A stretch of DNA of 34,045 nucleotides from an uncultured Ectothiorhodospiraceae bacterium (GTDB lineage Bacteria; Pseudomonadota; Gammaproteobacteria; S012-40), in assembly GCA_945787715.1 (NCBI GenBank), contig CALZJE010000037.1, positions 1 to 34,045 of the forward strand. Direction: 5' to 3'. Shown piece after piece: positions 24,462-33,179 of this stretch (within the stretch, counting starts at the first letter, position 1; each line of letters opens with the position of its first letter). The position numbers were made by a program, and so were the translations under genes. The notes beneath the pieces were generated by a model. That model had not been told where the DNA came from. It made no database searches and saw nothing but the letters and a program-made list of their open reading frames with translations.

Positions 24462-25583
24462 ATGTTAAAGTCATCTATATCCCTAAGTTCAGAATCTAAT
24501 ATTAATAATCCGGCCTGTTTCAAAATTAGACGCCGAGGATTTTTGTACGGTTACATAGACATTGGTGAAAAACCAGCAGTTATTGAGCCTTCGGAAGCTG
24601 CATTGTTGTGGAAAGGAAATAATCCCGCTTATCTTCCACAGTTTGTTCTTAGCAACCTTGAAAAATATTCTGATGAGATTGAAAAAAGTAAACTTATGTT
24701 CGAGACCATTACCAGAGGTGGTGAAATTGAAGATATTCTCGATCTACCAGAATATAGGGAAAGATTGGGCGAGCGGTTTGAGATGCTTGCTACCCGCTGT
24801 GATGATGCAGATCCGCAGGAGATTATTTCAGTTGATTTCGATGTGATGGAAAATGGTGAAATGGTTATGGAAGATGTCTGGATGCGTGTCTCCCATCTCT
24901 CGTTTGAAAATGACGATGATTCACTTCGCTTCCGTTTTTCTTTCGGGATGGAAGGTTATGATGATGTTTCCGAGGACTTTAAGCGTCAACTAGCTGCTGC
25001 TGAACTCTGCGAAAACTTGTTTCCAGAGTCTGCCATCATTAGCAAAGATGAAAAACTCCATCAATGTCTGTCAGAAATGGTAGGCGGTGATATTGTTATG
25101 GTCGAGCGTATCATCTATTTCAATGCCCCCAATGGCGGCGCTCAGTTTCACCACGATGCAGAGAAAGGTCATTTGGGTGTGGTATATGCCCAAATAACAG
25201 GTGAAACGTTCTGGTTTGCGATGTCGAAAGAAGATTTGATGGATGAAATTTTATTGTTTTTTAAAAAAGAATCCAATCTAAATGCCTTAGAGGAAGCTAT
25301 CAATAATGAATTGGAATTTAACAAATTTGTTAGCGAAGCGAATAAGCGAGATTGTTTGTCAGACATTCTCGGTGACCCAGCACATAACACGATAAGTATA
25401 TTGTTAAATAATGTGCAAAGTTTTTTTGAACAATTAGTTGAAAACGAATTTGGATATTACTTAAAGGCTGGTGATATTATGTTATTACCACAAGAAAGTA
25501 TGAAGGCCTGTGCTTGGCATTCGGTGTTTACTATTGGGGATACAGCAGGGCAAGCACTGTCTTATGCAATAAAACGTGTTTAA
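24462..25583 (+). CDS. Possible Fe(II)-dependent oxygenase / cupin-like protein, unassigned
   Basis: I do not recognise the family with certainty. The 373-residue protein (from ATG 24462) has no signal or membrane segment. The C-terminal half reads like a double-stranded beta-helix: IIYFNAPNGGAQFHHDAEKG holds an H-x-D pair (His230, Asp232), then HLGVVYAQITGETFWFAMS. After a helical insertion of about 75 residues comes YLKAGDIMLLPQES with a distal His353 in AWHSVF and a final LSYAIKR strand. H-x-D...H is the iron triad of JmjC, cupin-like and 2-oxoglutarate oxygenases. The N-terminal 190 residues are acidic and contain DVWMRVSHLSF and RFRFSFGMEG. A substrate cannot be guessed. It is downstream of the mrfB-like gene by 69 nt but probably has its own promoter. 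Confidence 0.7.
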   Translation: MLKSSISLSSESNINNPACFKIRRRGFLYGYIDIGEKPAVIEPSEAALLWKGNNPAYLPQFVLSNLEKYSDEIEKSKLMFETITRGGEIEDILDLPEYRERLGERFEMLATRCDDADPQEIISVDFDVMENGEMVMEDVWMRVSHLSFENDDDSLRFRFSFGMEGYDDVSEDFKRQLAAAELCENLFPESAIISKDEKLHQCLSEMVGGDIVMVERIIYFNAPNGGAQFHHDAEKGHLGVVYAQITGETFWFAMSKEDLMDEILLFFKKESNLNALEEAINNELEFNKFVSEANKRDCLSDILGDPAHNTISILLNNVQSFFEQLVENEFGYYLKAGDIMLLPQESMKACAWHSVFTIGDTAGQALSYAIKRV

Positions 25584-25603
25584 TCGGTATTAATCTGGAT
25601 AAT

Positions 25604-27199
25604 TCATGAAATATTCGGATCAATAAAAGAATCATGATGCCCTTCTAAACGCTTGAAGAACTCAAAACATTTTTTCATCCATTGTCTATGCACTTCATTG
25701 GTGTTGATAAACTCGATGCCGCAAATATTTGGGTGATCACTATCGTTGGCCCAGCGGACAACACCTGCAATAGAGAGAGGGATCTGTTTGCTATATTCGT
25801 CAGAGTCATTATAGGGTAAAAATATTTGCAGCTTGACCTCTTCCTTTTCTTTGATATCTTGATCATGTCTGAGCTGAATTCCAGTCTCACTTAAATCACT
25901 ACTGACACAGTCTTTAACGCTCTCACCGATGAGTAAAGTTACTCTCATCGGATAGGTAATGCGCGTTGCTTTACGCTTCTCAAGGATACTCTGATCCGGC
26001 TCATCCATTATCTTTTTCGGAAATTTGTAGGAAGAAATCAACGCCGTAAAATTATCTTTGACGTTGATAATATCATTGACAATGCTAGCAGTAGTTTGAA
26101 CTTTATTGGAGTTTTGTTCAAACGAGCTGGTAAAGGAAGATAAATGGTTTCGTAAAGAATCGAATTGTTGGAGCTGTTCCTGGCTAACATCGTGTATTCT
26201 TGTGTTTGACTCTACTGTTTCTGCAATATTGCTGACAACATTTACAATTTCCTTTTCAATATTTTGCGCGTTTCGTTGGCTGGAATAGACTTTTTCTACC
26301 ACATTTTCCATAGTGCCAGAAACACGGCCAGCACGTTCGATTAATTGAGTGATCAAACTATTTATTTCAGCAGTAGAGTTCGTTGTCCTTGTGGCCAGAT
26401 TACGTACTTCATCAGCGACAACCGCAAAACCACGTCCTTGTTCGCCAGCGCGAGCGGCTTCAATTGCTGCATTTAAAGCAAGTAAATTTGTTTGCTCGGC
26501 GATATTTTTTATGGTTTCAATGATGTCGTGAATCTCATTAGTTGCCTCATTGAGTTCAATCATTTGCTTTGACGCTGTATTAACTTCGTTTACCGTATCG
26601 TCCATGCGCAGAATATTATCTCTCACTGTTGAGAGACTATTTTGTGCACTCTCTTCGGTAGAGTGAGTATTTATTCGCGTCTGATCAGTAAGATCGCTAA
26701 TGCTATTAGCGATCGTGAGTAGGCCATCAGTGTATTCATACACTTCACGTGAGTGATTTTTTTTCTGGATATTTGTTTGGTTAATTTCGTTCGAAAGAGA
26801 ACTCACTTGTACTGCAGATTGTTCGAGTTTAATGGTGTTCTTGTGGACATTTTGAAGAATATCGATGAAAAGGGAAAACAGTTGATGAATTTTTCCATCT
26901 AGTTCTCTATTTTCTTTGTCCGCAGTGAAATTATTAAAATTTCCCTGGAGCACTTGATTCAAGTGGTCATCTGTTTTAGAGGAAAATTTCTTCTGACTGT
27001 TTCCTGCTAAAAAAATGATAACCGAACCAAAAAGCCAACCTACACCAAATATCAAAAAAGATTGAACCCAGGCTTCTTGTAATGAAAAGTTATCTGTGGC
27101 GGCATCCATTTGTTGGAATGTCCACCACTTTTCATAAAAAAGAGCAAAACCAATACAGCTTACAAAGGCCAATAGTTTGGCCTTGCTAATTTGCAGCAT
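25604..27199 (-). CDS. Methyl-accepting chemotaxis protein with C-terminal PilZ domain
   Basis: Two membrane helices (about 7-24 and 44-66) flank only about 20 periplasmic residues, so there is no periplasmic ligand-binding domain. A long coiled coil follows. The signalling tip (about 234-268) is [20 protein letters not shown] followed by [15 protein letters not shown], the hallmark of chemoreceptors that dock CheA/CheW. Residues about 405-520 form a PilZ domain with both c-di-GMP motifs, R409-x3-R413 (RKATR) and D435-x-S-x2-G440 (DLSETG). Such a fusion could let c-di-GMP level modulate a chemotaxis-like pathway directly. No che genes lie nearby. The 531-residue length fits MCP plus PilZ. The ATG ends at 27199. 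Confidence 0.94.
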   Translation of the reverse strand: MLQISKAKLLAFVSCIGFALFYEKWWTFQQMDAATDNFSLQEAWVQSFLIFGVGWLFGSVIIFLAGNSQKKFSSKTDDHLNQVLQGNFNNFTADKENRELDGKIHQLFSLFIDILQNVHKNTIKLEQSAVQVSSLSNEINQTNIQKKNHSREVYEYTDGLLTIANSISDLTDQTRINTHSTEESAQNSLSTVRDNILRMDDTVNEVNTASKQMIELNEATNEIHDIIETIKNIAEQTNLLALNAAIEAARAGEQGRGFAVVADEVRNLATRTTNSTAEINSLITQLIERAGRVSGTMENVVEKVYSSQRNAQNIEKEIVNVVSNIAETVESNTRIHDVSQEQLQQFDSLRNHLSSFTSSFEQNSNKVQTTASIVNDIINVKDNFTALISSYKFPKKIMDEPDQSILEKRKATRITYPMRVTLLIGESVKDCVSSDLSETGIQLRHDQDIKEKEEVKLQIFLPYNDSDEYSKQIPLSIAGVVRWANDSDHPNICGIEFINTNEVHRQWMKKCFEFFKRLEGHHDSFIDPNIS

Positions 27200-27351
27200 A
27201 ACAATACTCGCGAGTTATAGTGATATGGATGCTCCCGGAGGGGTGGATTTTAGATTTTGAAATTATTCTAGCAAAAGGCGTGCACGAAATTGGTCTGGAG
27301 GTAATTAGCGGTGATAGAAGGCTTGTGTAGGATTAATGCTGACTAGGATCC

Positions 27352-27372
27352 CCGCCCCCAAGAGAAGGGCGG
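27352..27372. repeat. GC-rich hairpin between the chemoreceptor and DUF2058 genes
   Basis: CCGCCC (27352-27357) and GGGCGG (27367-27372) form a perfect stem with a 9-nt loop, just past the DUF2058 stop on the minus strand. There is no T tract on the minus strand, so termination of DUF2058 is possible but not shown. Confidence 0.4.
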
Positions 27373-27394
27373 TTAAATAAAAGCCGATTTATGA

Positions 27395-27928
27395 TTACCA
27401 GCTTAAATCATCTGGGATGACATAATCAGCGTACTCTTCATCAATTTTTTCATGTTCGCCTGTTTTTTCATTGGCGACTGAGTTGGCAATAGGTAGTGCT
27501 GGATGTAATTTATGCAACTCACTGACTATCGAAGAAGGAATTAAATATGAGCGATCATTCCAATTGGTAATGACAAGCTCACCATCGGTGACACGTTTTT
27601 GCTGCTCTGCATTGAGATAAAAACGCTTAACCTGATTATTAATGATGTAGTTGTATGGAATTTCACCATCTTTATCATTTAATTTGTTCGCACGTAAAAG
27701 TTTTTTAATTTCTATGCGGATTGTTTTATCCAGAACAGTTTCTGTCTCGGCAGGTATTTGAACTGCTGCTTTTTTCGGCTTCGCTTGTTTGTTTTTTAGA
27801 CTTTTATGCCGATTATTTTTTGCAGACTTTGTTTTACTCTTATTTTTTTTATCCAATGCTGCTTTTTCAAGCCGCTCTTTATTGACTAGGCCACTATTTA
27901 GTAGCTGTTCTTGTAATGAGCCTCTCAT
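27395..27928 (-). CDS. DUF2058 family protein (YaiL-like)
   Basis: The 177-residue protein matches DUF2058, annotated in E. coli as YaiL and described as a putative nucleoprotein. The N-terminus reads MRGSLQEQLLNSGLVNKE. A very basic, low-complexity linker follows (about 25-55, lysine-rich). The folded C-terminal part contains INNQVKRFYLNAEQQKRVTDGELVITNW and ends in YVIPDDLSW, both family-typical. The charge suggests nucleic-acid binding, but the function is not known. The ATG ends at 27928, preceded by an AGAGAAG Shine-Dalgarno. It is divergent from djlA, with 204 nt between them holding both promoters and no gene. Confidence 0.9.
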   Translation of the reverse strand: MRGSLQEQLLNSGLVNKERLEKAALDKKNKSKTKSAKNNRHKSLKNKQAKPKKAAVQIPAETETVLDKTIRIEIKKLLRANKLNDKDGEIPYNYIINNQVKRFYLNAEQQKRVTDGELVITNWNDRSYLIPSSIVSELHKLHPALPIANSVANEKTGEHEKIDEEYADYVIPDDLSW

Positions 27929-28132
27929 TTATTCTTCTCTTGTTGTGGGTGTTTAAAACAATGATATGGGGTAATTCTACATAAGTTTAAATATCGGATA
28001 AATAACAAATTAGATAAACCTATTATGACTCGATTTAGAGATAAATTTAGCCGAAATAAAGACAAACTGTGTTAATCTAACTGGTTTAATTTTAGTAATC
28101 TCAATATTTAATAATTTAATAAAGGGCTAGGC

Positions 28133-28924
28133 ATGAGATGGTGGGGTAAACTTCTGGGCGGAACGTTTGGTTATATGTTAGGCGGCCCTTTGGGAGCAAT
28201 TCTAGGTGTTGTACTTGGCCACACATTTGACAGAGGATTCTCTGCGACACTGAGTTTTAACCCAGCTGCAAATACTGAGCGCGTGCAAACCGCATTCTTT
28301 ACCACGACTTTTCTGGTCATGGGACATTTAGCCAAAGCCGATGGTCGTGTTTCAGAGAGCGAGATTAAAGCAGCACAGTTCATCATGGATCAGATGCAGC
28401 TGAGTCCTGAACAAAAAAAAGTCGCTATTGAACTCTTTAATGAAGGAAAGGCACCAGAATTTGAGCTAGATCCGGTTATCGATCAGTTTAAACGGGAGTG
28501 CGGACGCCGCAGAAACTTAGAGCAAATGTTTCTGGAAATCCTGATCGCTACAGCAATGGCTGATGGTGAGCTTGCGGATCTCGAAAAAGAAATGTTGCTG
28601 AAAATCTGCAAAAAACTCGGTTTTTCACATATTGCATTTGAGCGACTGGTTGCAATGATTCAGGCGCATCAACACTCCTCTCAAGGCGCAGGCCAACAAC
28701 CTCGATTCAAATCCATTGATGATGCTTATGCGATGTTAGGTATTGAATCATCTGCAACTGATAGCGAAGTAAAAAAATCTTATCGAAAACTGATGAGCCA
28801 ACACCATCCTGATAAACTAGTGGCAAGAGGTTTGCCTGAAGAAATGATAAAACTGGCGACAGAAAAAACACAGGATATAAAAGCCGCCTACGAAGAGATT
28901 AAAAAAACGCGAGATATGCGATAA
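28133..28924 (+). CDS. djlA: DjlA-type membrane-anchored J-domain co-chaperone
   Basis: DjlA is a DnaK co-chaperone anchored in the inner membrane by a glycine-rich N-terminal helix. Here residues 1-30 contain GGTFGYMLGGPLGAILGVVLG. A TerB-like helical domain (about 50-170) follows, with HLAKADGRVSESEI and TAMADGELADLEKEML. The C-terminal J domain (about 197-263) begins DAYAMLGIESSATDSEVKKS and contains the HPD motif (HHPDKL) essential for stimulating DnaK ATPase. The 263 residues are a little shorter than E. coli DjlA (271). The ATG at 28133 has AAGGG about 7 nt upstream. Confidence 0.94.
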   Translation: MRWWGKLLGGTFGYMLGGPLGAILGVVLGHTFDRGFSATLSFNPAANTERVQTAFFTTTFLVMGHLAKADGRVSESEIKAAQFIMDQMQLSPEQKKVAIELFNEGKAPEFELDPVIDQFKRECGRRRNLEQMFLEILIATAMADGELADLEKEMLLKICKKLGFSHIAFERLVAMIQAHQHSSQGAGQQPRFKSIDDAYAMLGIESSATDSEVKKSYRKLMSQHHPDKLVARGLPEEMIKLATEKTQDIKAAYEEIKKTRDMR

Positions 28925-28925
28925 A

Positions 28926-28953
28926 ACACAGGATTGGTTTGAAATCTCTGTGT
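28926..28953. repeat. Hairpin after djlA
   Basis: ACACAGGATT pairs with AATCTCTGTGT with one bulged base. It lies 2 nt past the djlA stop codon. The plus-strand side lacks a T tract; on the minus strand it is followed by TTTTAT. It may stabilise the djlA 3' end. Confidence 0.4.
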
Positions 28954-29043
28954 AAAAGTCTCATATAAACTAAATAATTTTCTCACTTGATTCCGTCAAA
29001 TACAGCATGGAATACTTTAGAAGCAATCATCAGGAGATAAAGA

Positions 29044-31968
29044 TTGAATATAGCATCACACCCGAGTTTCATTAAACGTGATGAAAAAGCCATACCTTCA
29101 TTAAATTTGACCATTGAAGCCTATGAACATGAAGGGACAGGTGCACAACATTTTCATCTGCATGCAGATAACAATGAAAATGTTTTTCTTGTTGGCTTAA
29201 AGACGATACCTACAGACTCCAAAGGTGTTGCACACATTCTTGAACATACAGCACTGTGCGGCAGTAAAAAATACCCGGTGCGCGATCCGTTTTTTATGAT
29301 GATTCGCCGTTCATTAAATACGTTTATGAACGCTTTTACTAGCAGTGATTGGACTGCTTATCCCTTTGCCAGTCAGAACAAAAAAGATTTTTCTAACTTG
29401 TTGGATGTTTATCTAGATGCAGTATTCTTTTCCAATCTCGATAAACTTGATTTTGCACAAGAAGGGCATCGACTGGAATTTGCTGAGATGGAAAACTCAG
29501 AATCAGATCTAACGTTTAAAGGTGTTGTGTTCAACGAAATGAAAGGTGCTATGAGTTCACCCATCAGTGTACTTTGGCAAACTCTAACGCAGTACGTTTT
29601 CCCCACCACAACTTATCACTATAACAGTGGCGGTGAACCTGTTGATATCCCGGATTTGAGTTACGAAGAACTCACTGGTTTTTACAAAACCCATTATCAC
29701 CCATCCAATGCGGTATTTTTTACTTATGGGGATATTCCAGCGATTGAACACCAAACACGATTTCACGATCGAGTATTGCAACATTTTTCAAGCTCTGATA
29801 AAAAAATCGTCGTACCTAAAGAGCAGCGTTACAATGAACCACAGTACTTCACCGAGTCTTATGCGCTGGATGAAGATTCATCAACAGAAAACAAAACACA
29901 TGTAGTAACAGGATGGTTGCTAGGAGAAAGTGTAGACCTTGAAACCTGCTTGAAAGCAGCATTGCTATCCAGTGTGTTACTCGATAATGGTTCTTCGCCA
30001 CTACGTTATGCACTGGAAAATACCAAACTTGGTAGTGCTCCATCACCACTCTGCGGATTGGAAGATACTAATCGCGAAATGATCTTCATGTGTGGGCTGG
30101 AAGGTGCACATAATGATTCGACGCAAGAAATCGAATCAATGATTCTCAACGTATTGAATGAAGTGGCCGAGAACGGGGTAGAGCAATCACGTCTCGATGC
30201 TGCTTTGCATCAATTGGAACTAGCGCAAAAAGAGATCACTGGTGGTAGCTACCCATACGGGCTGCAATTGATTCTCGATATGCTACCAGTCTCCATTCAT
30301 GAAGGCGATACGATCAATAGTCTAGATATTGGCGATATTCTTGAAAAATTGCGCGAAGAAGTAAAAGCCCCCGATTTTTTCAGCTCACTGGTGAAAACAT
30401 TACTTATTGATAATAAACATCGCGTTTGTTTGACACTTAAACCCGACCAAACTCTCAATGAGAAAAAAGAAGCAGAGGAAAAGGCTAGGCTTGAAGCGAT
30501 TAAGACAAAACTTACCGATGAACAGAAACAAGCTATCGTCGAACAATCAGTAGCGTTGAAAACGCGACAAGAACAGCTAGATGATGAAAGTATTCTTCCC
30601 AAAGTTGGTGTTGAAGATGTTCCCGATGAGATGCATATCGCAGAAGGGAAAACACGTTCTATCGGTGGCATGAAAGTCGATGTGTTTGAACAAGGCACTA
30701 ATGGCATTGTATATGAGCAGCTAGTTATAGAGTTACCAGAGCTGGATGAAAAGCAACTTGAAATTCTACCCATTTATACGCGATTGTTAACTGAGCTGGG
30801 ATCTAATGATCGCACGTATCTCGAAACACAATCCTTAATGGATGAAGTGACTGGCGGAATCTCGGCCTACAGCACTACACGCAGTGATATCGACGATATT
30901 CAAAAAAGTAAGGCGTTTATGGTTGTCTCAGGTAAAGCACTGGTACGAAACCAAAGTGAATTGGGTGATCTTCTTCAAGAGACTTTATTGAAAGTCAGTT
31001 TCGAAGAAAAATCTCGTATCCGCGAAATTATTGCTCAGCAACGCGCAGCAAAAGAGAATAGTATTACTGGTAACGGCCACGGACTGGTCATGATGGCAGC
31101 TAGCTCCGGAATGAGCCCTGTTGCTAGCTTGAAGCACGAAACCGTTGGGCTTGAAGGCATTAAAAAGCTCAAAGCATTGGATGACGCGATCAATGATGAA
31201 GTGAAGCTGGATGAATTGGTGGAAAGTTTTAAAGCGATGCACGCCAAGATTATCCAATCCCCTATTAAAAGTCTATTGATTGCAGAAAATTCAAGTATGG
31301 GTGCTATGTTTGAATACCGTATGTTCAAATGGATCTCATTTGATAATAGAGCTGAACCTGCGCAAAAATTTAATTTAGCGGAGATTAACGAGAACAGATC
31401 ACAATTCTGGGTGACTAATACCCAAGTTAACTTTTGCTCAAAATCTTACCCCGCGGTGGCAGTAAATCATGAAGATGCTGCACCGTTAATGGTGCTTGGC
31501 GGCTTTCTGAAAAACGGATTTCTGCATCGTGTTATTCGAGAACAGGGTGGAGCTTATGGCGGAGGAGCAGGGTATGACTCCGATGCTGCAGCATTCCGTT
31601 TCTACTCTTATCGAGATCCGCGATTGGTGGAAACACTCGCCGATTACGACCAATCAATTGATTGGATGTTGACCGAAAATCATGATCCACAAAAATTGGA
31701 AGAAGCAATACTTGGTGTAATTGGCGCATTTGATAAACCTTCTTCACCTTCCGGAGAAGCAAAGAATGCTTATCACAACCGTTTGTTTGACCGCACCCCG
31801 GAGCAGCGCCAGGCATTTCGTAAAAAAGTATTGAAAGTGACATTGGACGATCTAAAACGTGTTACCGAAAAATATCTGAAAACCGACAATCACAGCGTGG
31901 CAGTACTTTCAAACCAGGCAACACTCGATAGTGTGGGTGACCTGGGATTAGAAGTTCACCATCTGTAA
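29044..31968 (+). CDS. M16C-family zinc metallopeptidase, presequence-protease-like
   Basis: This insulinase-superfamily peptidase of 974 residues belongs to the PreP subgroup that degrades short unstructured peptides. The inverted zinc motif HILEH (His64, Glu67, His68) is followed by the distal ligand Glu165 in FNEMKG. LCGSKKYPVRDPFF, FMNAFTSSDWTAYPFAS and YHYNSGGEPVDIPDLSYEEL are typical of the M16C branch. The second homologous half supplies the REQGGAYGGGAGYDSD arginine/tyrosine motif about residue 836-850. There is no signal peptide, so it probably acts in the cytosol. The start is a TTG at 29044, chosen because AGGAGA (29032-29037) is 6 nt upstream and the N-terminus matches the family. 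The gene for a holin-4-type membrane protein follows 17 nt later, likely in the same transcript. Confidence 0.95.
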   Translation: MNIASHPSFIKRDEKAIPSLNLTIEAYEHEGTGAQHFHLHADNNENVFLVGLKTIPTDSKGVAHILEHTALCGSKKYPVRDPFFMMIRRSLNTFMNAFTSSDWTAYPFASQNKKDFSNLLDVYLDAVFFSNLDKLDFAQEGHRLEFAEMENSESDLTFKGVVFNEMKGAMSSPISVLWQTLTQYVFPTTTYHYNSGGEPVDIPDLSYEELTGFYKTHYHPSNAVFFTYGDIPAIEHQTRFHDRVLQHFSSSDKKIVVPKEQRYNEPQYFTESYALDEDSSTENKTHVVTGWLLGESVDLETCLKAALLSSVLLDNGSSPLRYALENTKLGSAPSPLCGLEDTNREMIFMCGLEGAHNDSTQEIESMILNVLNEVAENGVEQSRLDAALHQLELAQKEITGGSYPYGLQLILDMLPVSIHEGDTINSLDIGDILEKLREEVKAPDFFSSLVKTLLIDNKHRVCLTLKPDQTLNEKKEAEEKARLEAIKTKLTDEQKQAIVEQSVALKTRQEQLDDESILPKVGVEDVPDEMHIAEGKTRSIGGMKVDVFEQGTNGIVYEQLVIELPELDEKQLEILPIYTRLLTELGSNDRTYLETQSLMDEVTGGISAYSTTRSDIDDIQKSKAFMVVSGKALVRNQSELGDLLQETLLKVSFEEKSRIREIIAQQRAAKENSITGNGHGLVMMAASSGMSPVASLKHETVGLEGIKKLKALDDAINDEVKLDELVESFKAMHAKIIQSPIKSLLIAENSSMGAMFEYRMFKWISFDNRAEPAQKFNLAEINENRSQFWVTNTQVNFCSKSYPAVAVNHEDAAPLMVLGGFLKNGFLHRVIREQGGAYGGGAGYDSDAAAFRFYSYRDPRLVETLADYDQSIDWMLTENHDPQKLEEAILGVIGAFDKPSSPSGEAKNAYHNRLFDRTPEQRQAFRKKVLKVTLDDLKRVTEKYLKTDNHSVAVLSNQATLDSVGDLGLEVHHL

Positions 31969-31985
31969 AAAGAGTGAGGAACGTA

Positions 31986-32375
31986 ATGATTGCTTTTTTG
32001 ATTCGCCTGGCCATAACTGCTATGAGCCTATGGGTAGCTGCTGGCATCGTACCGGGAATAGAAATCGAAGGCACAGGTAATATATTTCTAGCAGCATTAC
32101 TCCTGGGAATTGTGAATGCTTTCGTGCGCCCCATAGCTGTCATACTGACGCTCCCAATCTCAGCATTAACACTGGGATTGTTTTTATTGGTTATTAATGC
32201 AGCTATGTTAGGCTTGGTCGCTTATCTCATGGATGATTTTGTTATCCATGGCTTTTTCTCGGCACTTTTAGGCAGTTTGATTGTCAGTATAGTAAGTACC
32301 TGGGCTCTTTGGACGATTGGTCCAAGAGATGATCTGGAATTGATCATCATGAAAAATAAAAAATTTGATCGTTGA
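31986..32375 (+). CDS. Phage holin family 4 (YvlD-like) small membrane protein
   Basis: The 129-residue protein is nearly all membrane: four hydrophobic segments (about 3-23, 31-50, 54-82, 92-113). The signature NAFVRPIAVILTLPISALTLGLFLLVINAAML is typical of the holin-4 superfamily / YvlD proteins. Despite the family name, chromosomal members are not known to be lytic. I took the ATG at 31986 because GAGTGAGGA sits 5 nt upstream. A GTG at 31974 in the same frame would overlap that site. It probably shares a transcript with the peptidase. Confidence 0.88.
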   Translation: MIAFLIRLAITAMSLWVAAGIVPGIEIEGTGNIFLAALLLGIVNAFVRPIAVILTLPISALTLGLFLLVINAAMLGLVAYLMDDFVIHGFFSALLGSLIVSIVSTWALWTIGPRDDLELIIMKNKKFDR

Positions 32376-32431
32376 AATTTGGAAATTCATCCCAACATAT
32401 AAAAGTATAGTATTTGTGAATATGCATTTGC

Positions 32432-32437
32432 TATACT
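32432..32437 (+). promoter_or_regulatory. Probable -10 element of ssrA
   Basis: TATACT lies 19 nt before the mature tmRNA 5' end, so transcription would begin near 32444 and leave a short leader for RNase P to remove. No convincing -35 is seen. Confidence 0.45.
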
Positions 32438-32456
32438 TCACGGAATCCTGTTTTAC

Positions 32457-32835
32457 GGGGACGACTTGGCTTCGACGGAGGTTGCGAAGCTGGAGGTGCA
32501 TGTCGAGCTTGCAGAATGCGCTCGTAAATATTGTTCTGCAAATTAAAGTATTCGCAAACGACGAAAACTACGCTCTAGCTGCTTAGTCAGCTGGACTCTT
32601 GGCAGTTACTTGCTTGTGAGGGCTGAGTTTACTTAGGTAGACACCCAAGAGTCATTTATCACAAGATCGCGGATTTTGATTGTCTGGTTCATTATCCACT
32701 AAAACCTTACAGAATCGCTGTACGCTTTCCCTGCCAGTCGGGTAACGTCCAGTTAAACTAATAGACTTGGATAAACATGTAGATCCGATAGTAGAGTACT
32801 TGCGGACGCGGGTTCGATTCCCGCCGTCTCCACCA
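32457..32835 (+). ncRNA. ssrA: Transfer-messenger RNA (tmRNA, SsrA)
   Basis: tmRNA rescues stalled ribosomes and adds a degradation tag. The 5' end GGGGACG pairs with the 3' CGTCTCC ahead of an encoded CCA (ending at 32835), forming the acceptor stem with one G-U pair. The T arm GGGTTCGATTCCC is intact (32809-32823). The early GGCTTCGACG is the usual D-loop-like segment. The tag frame starts at the GCA resume codon at 32554 and reads ANDENYALAA, then TAG (32584-32586), the same tag as E. coli. The gene is one-piece, not permuted. smpB is not adjacent. Confidence 0.97.
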
Positions 32836-32840
32836 ATTAG

Positions 32841-32873
32841 AACCCATTGAATTAACGTTCAGTGGGTTTTTTT
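32841..32873 (+). terminator. Rho-independent terminator of ssrA
   Basis: AACCCATTGAA and TTCAGTGGGTT form an 11-bp stem (one G-U) with a 6-nt loop and end in a run of seven T residues. It begins 5 nt after the CCA end. Confidence 0.88.
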
Positions 32874-33179
32874 ATATGTGTAGGAATTGGTTAAGACTTG
32901 AGTTGTTCTGAATCTACATACCTATAATTAAATGTTAAAGGGTGCCGAGTTCAGCTATTGGTCTAGATTGTGTGATTTATAACTGATGTCCGTTCCTGGT
33001 ACTAGACTGATAGGGTGGGAGTGATCTGTTTTAGGCGATCACGAAGATCAATTGTATTTCACCTGCCAATTTAACATTCAGGTTTAAAGTAAGTACAAAA
33101 TTCGTATGTCGATCTACTCGTGACTCCTTGCTACAATTGCTATGAGTATAATTAAGATGCAATAAATTAAGGGTGTATA
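32874..33179 (+). other. About 300 nt without a gene between ssrA and the glutamate kinase
   Basis: I see no open frame of substance here. It holds a short hairpin (GTGATC/GATCAC near 33020-33042) and, at 33147-33152, a consensus TATAAT that probably serves the downstream glutamate kinase gene. No tRNA-like structure or copy of the ssrA 3' end is present. Confidence 0.6.
33147..33152 (+). promoter_or_regulatory. Probable -10 element of the glutamate 5-kinase gene
   Basis: TATAAT lies 27 bp before the GTG start, predicting a short 5' leader of about 20 nt. The -35 region (about 33124) is not consensus. Confidence 0.45.

Noticed and set aside
31986-32375. Prophage remnant suggested by the holin-family name
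   Set aside because: Holin-4/YvlD proteins are widespread chromosomal membrane proteins and no other phage gene is in the window.
32365-32586. Open frame ending in ANDENYALAA across the ssrA 5' part
   Set aside because: The C-terminal residues are the tmRNA tag; the rest runs through the tmRNA promoter and acceptor end and is not a protein gene.
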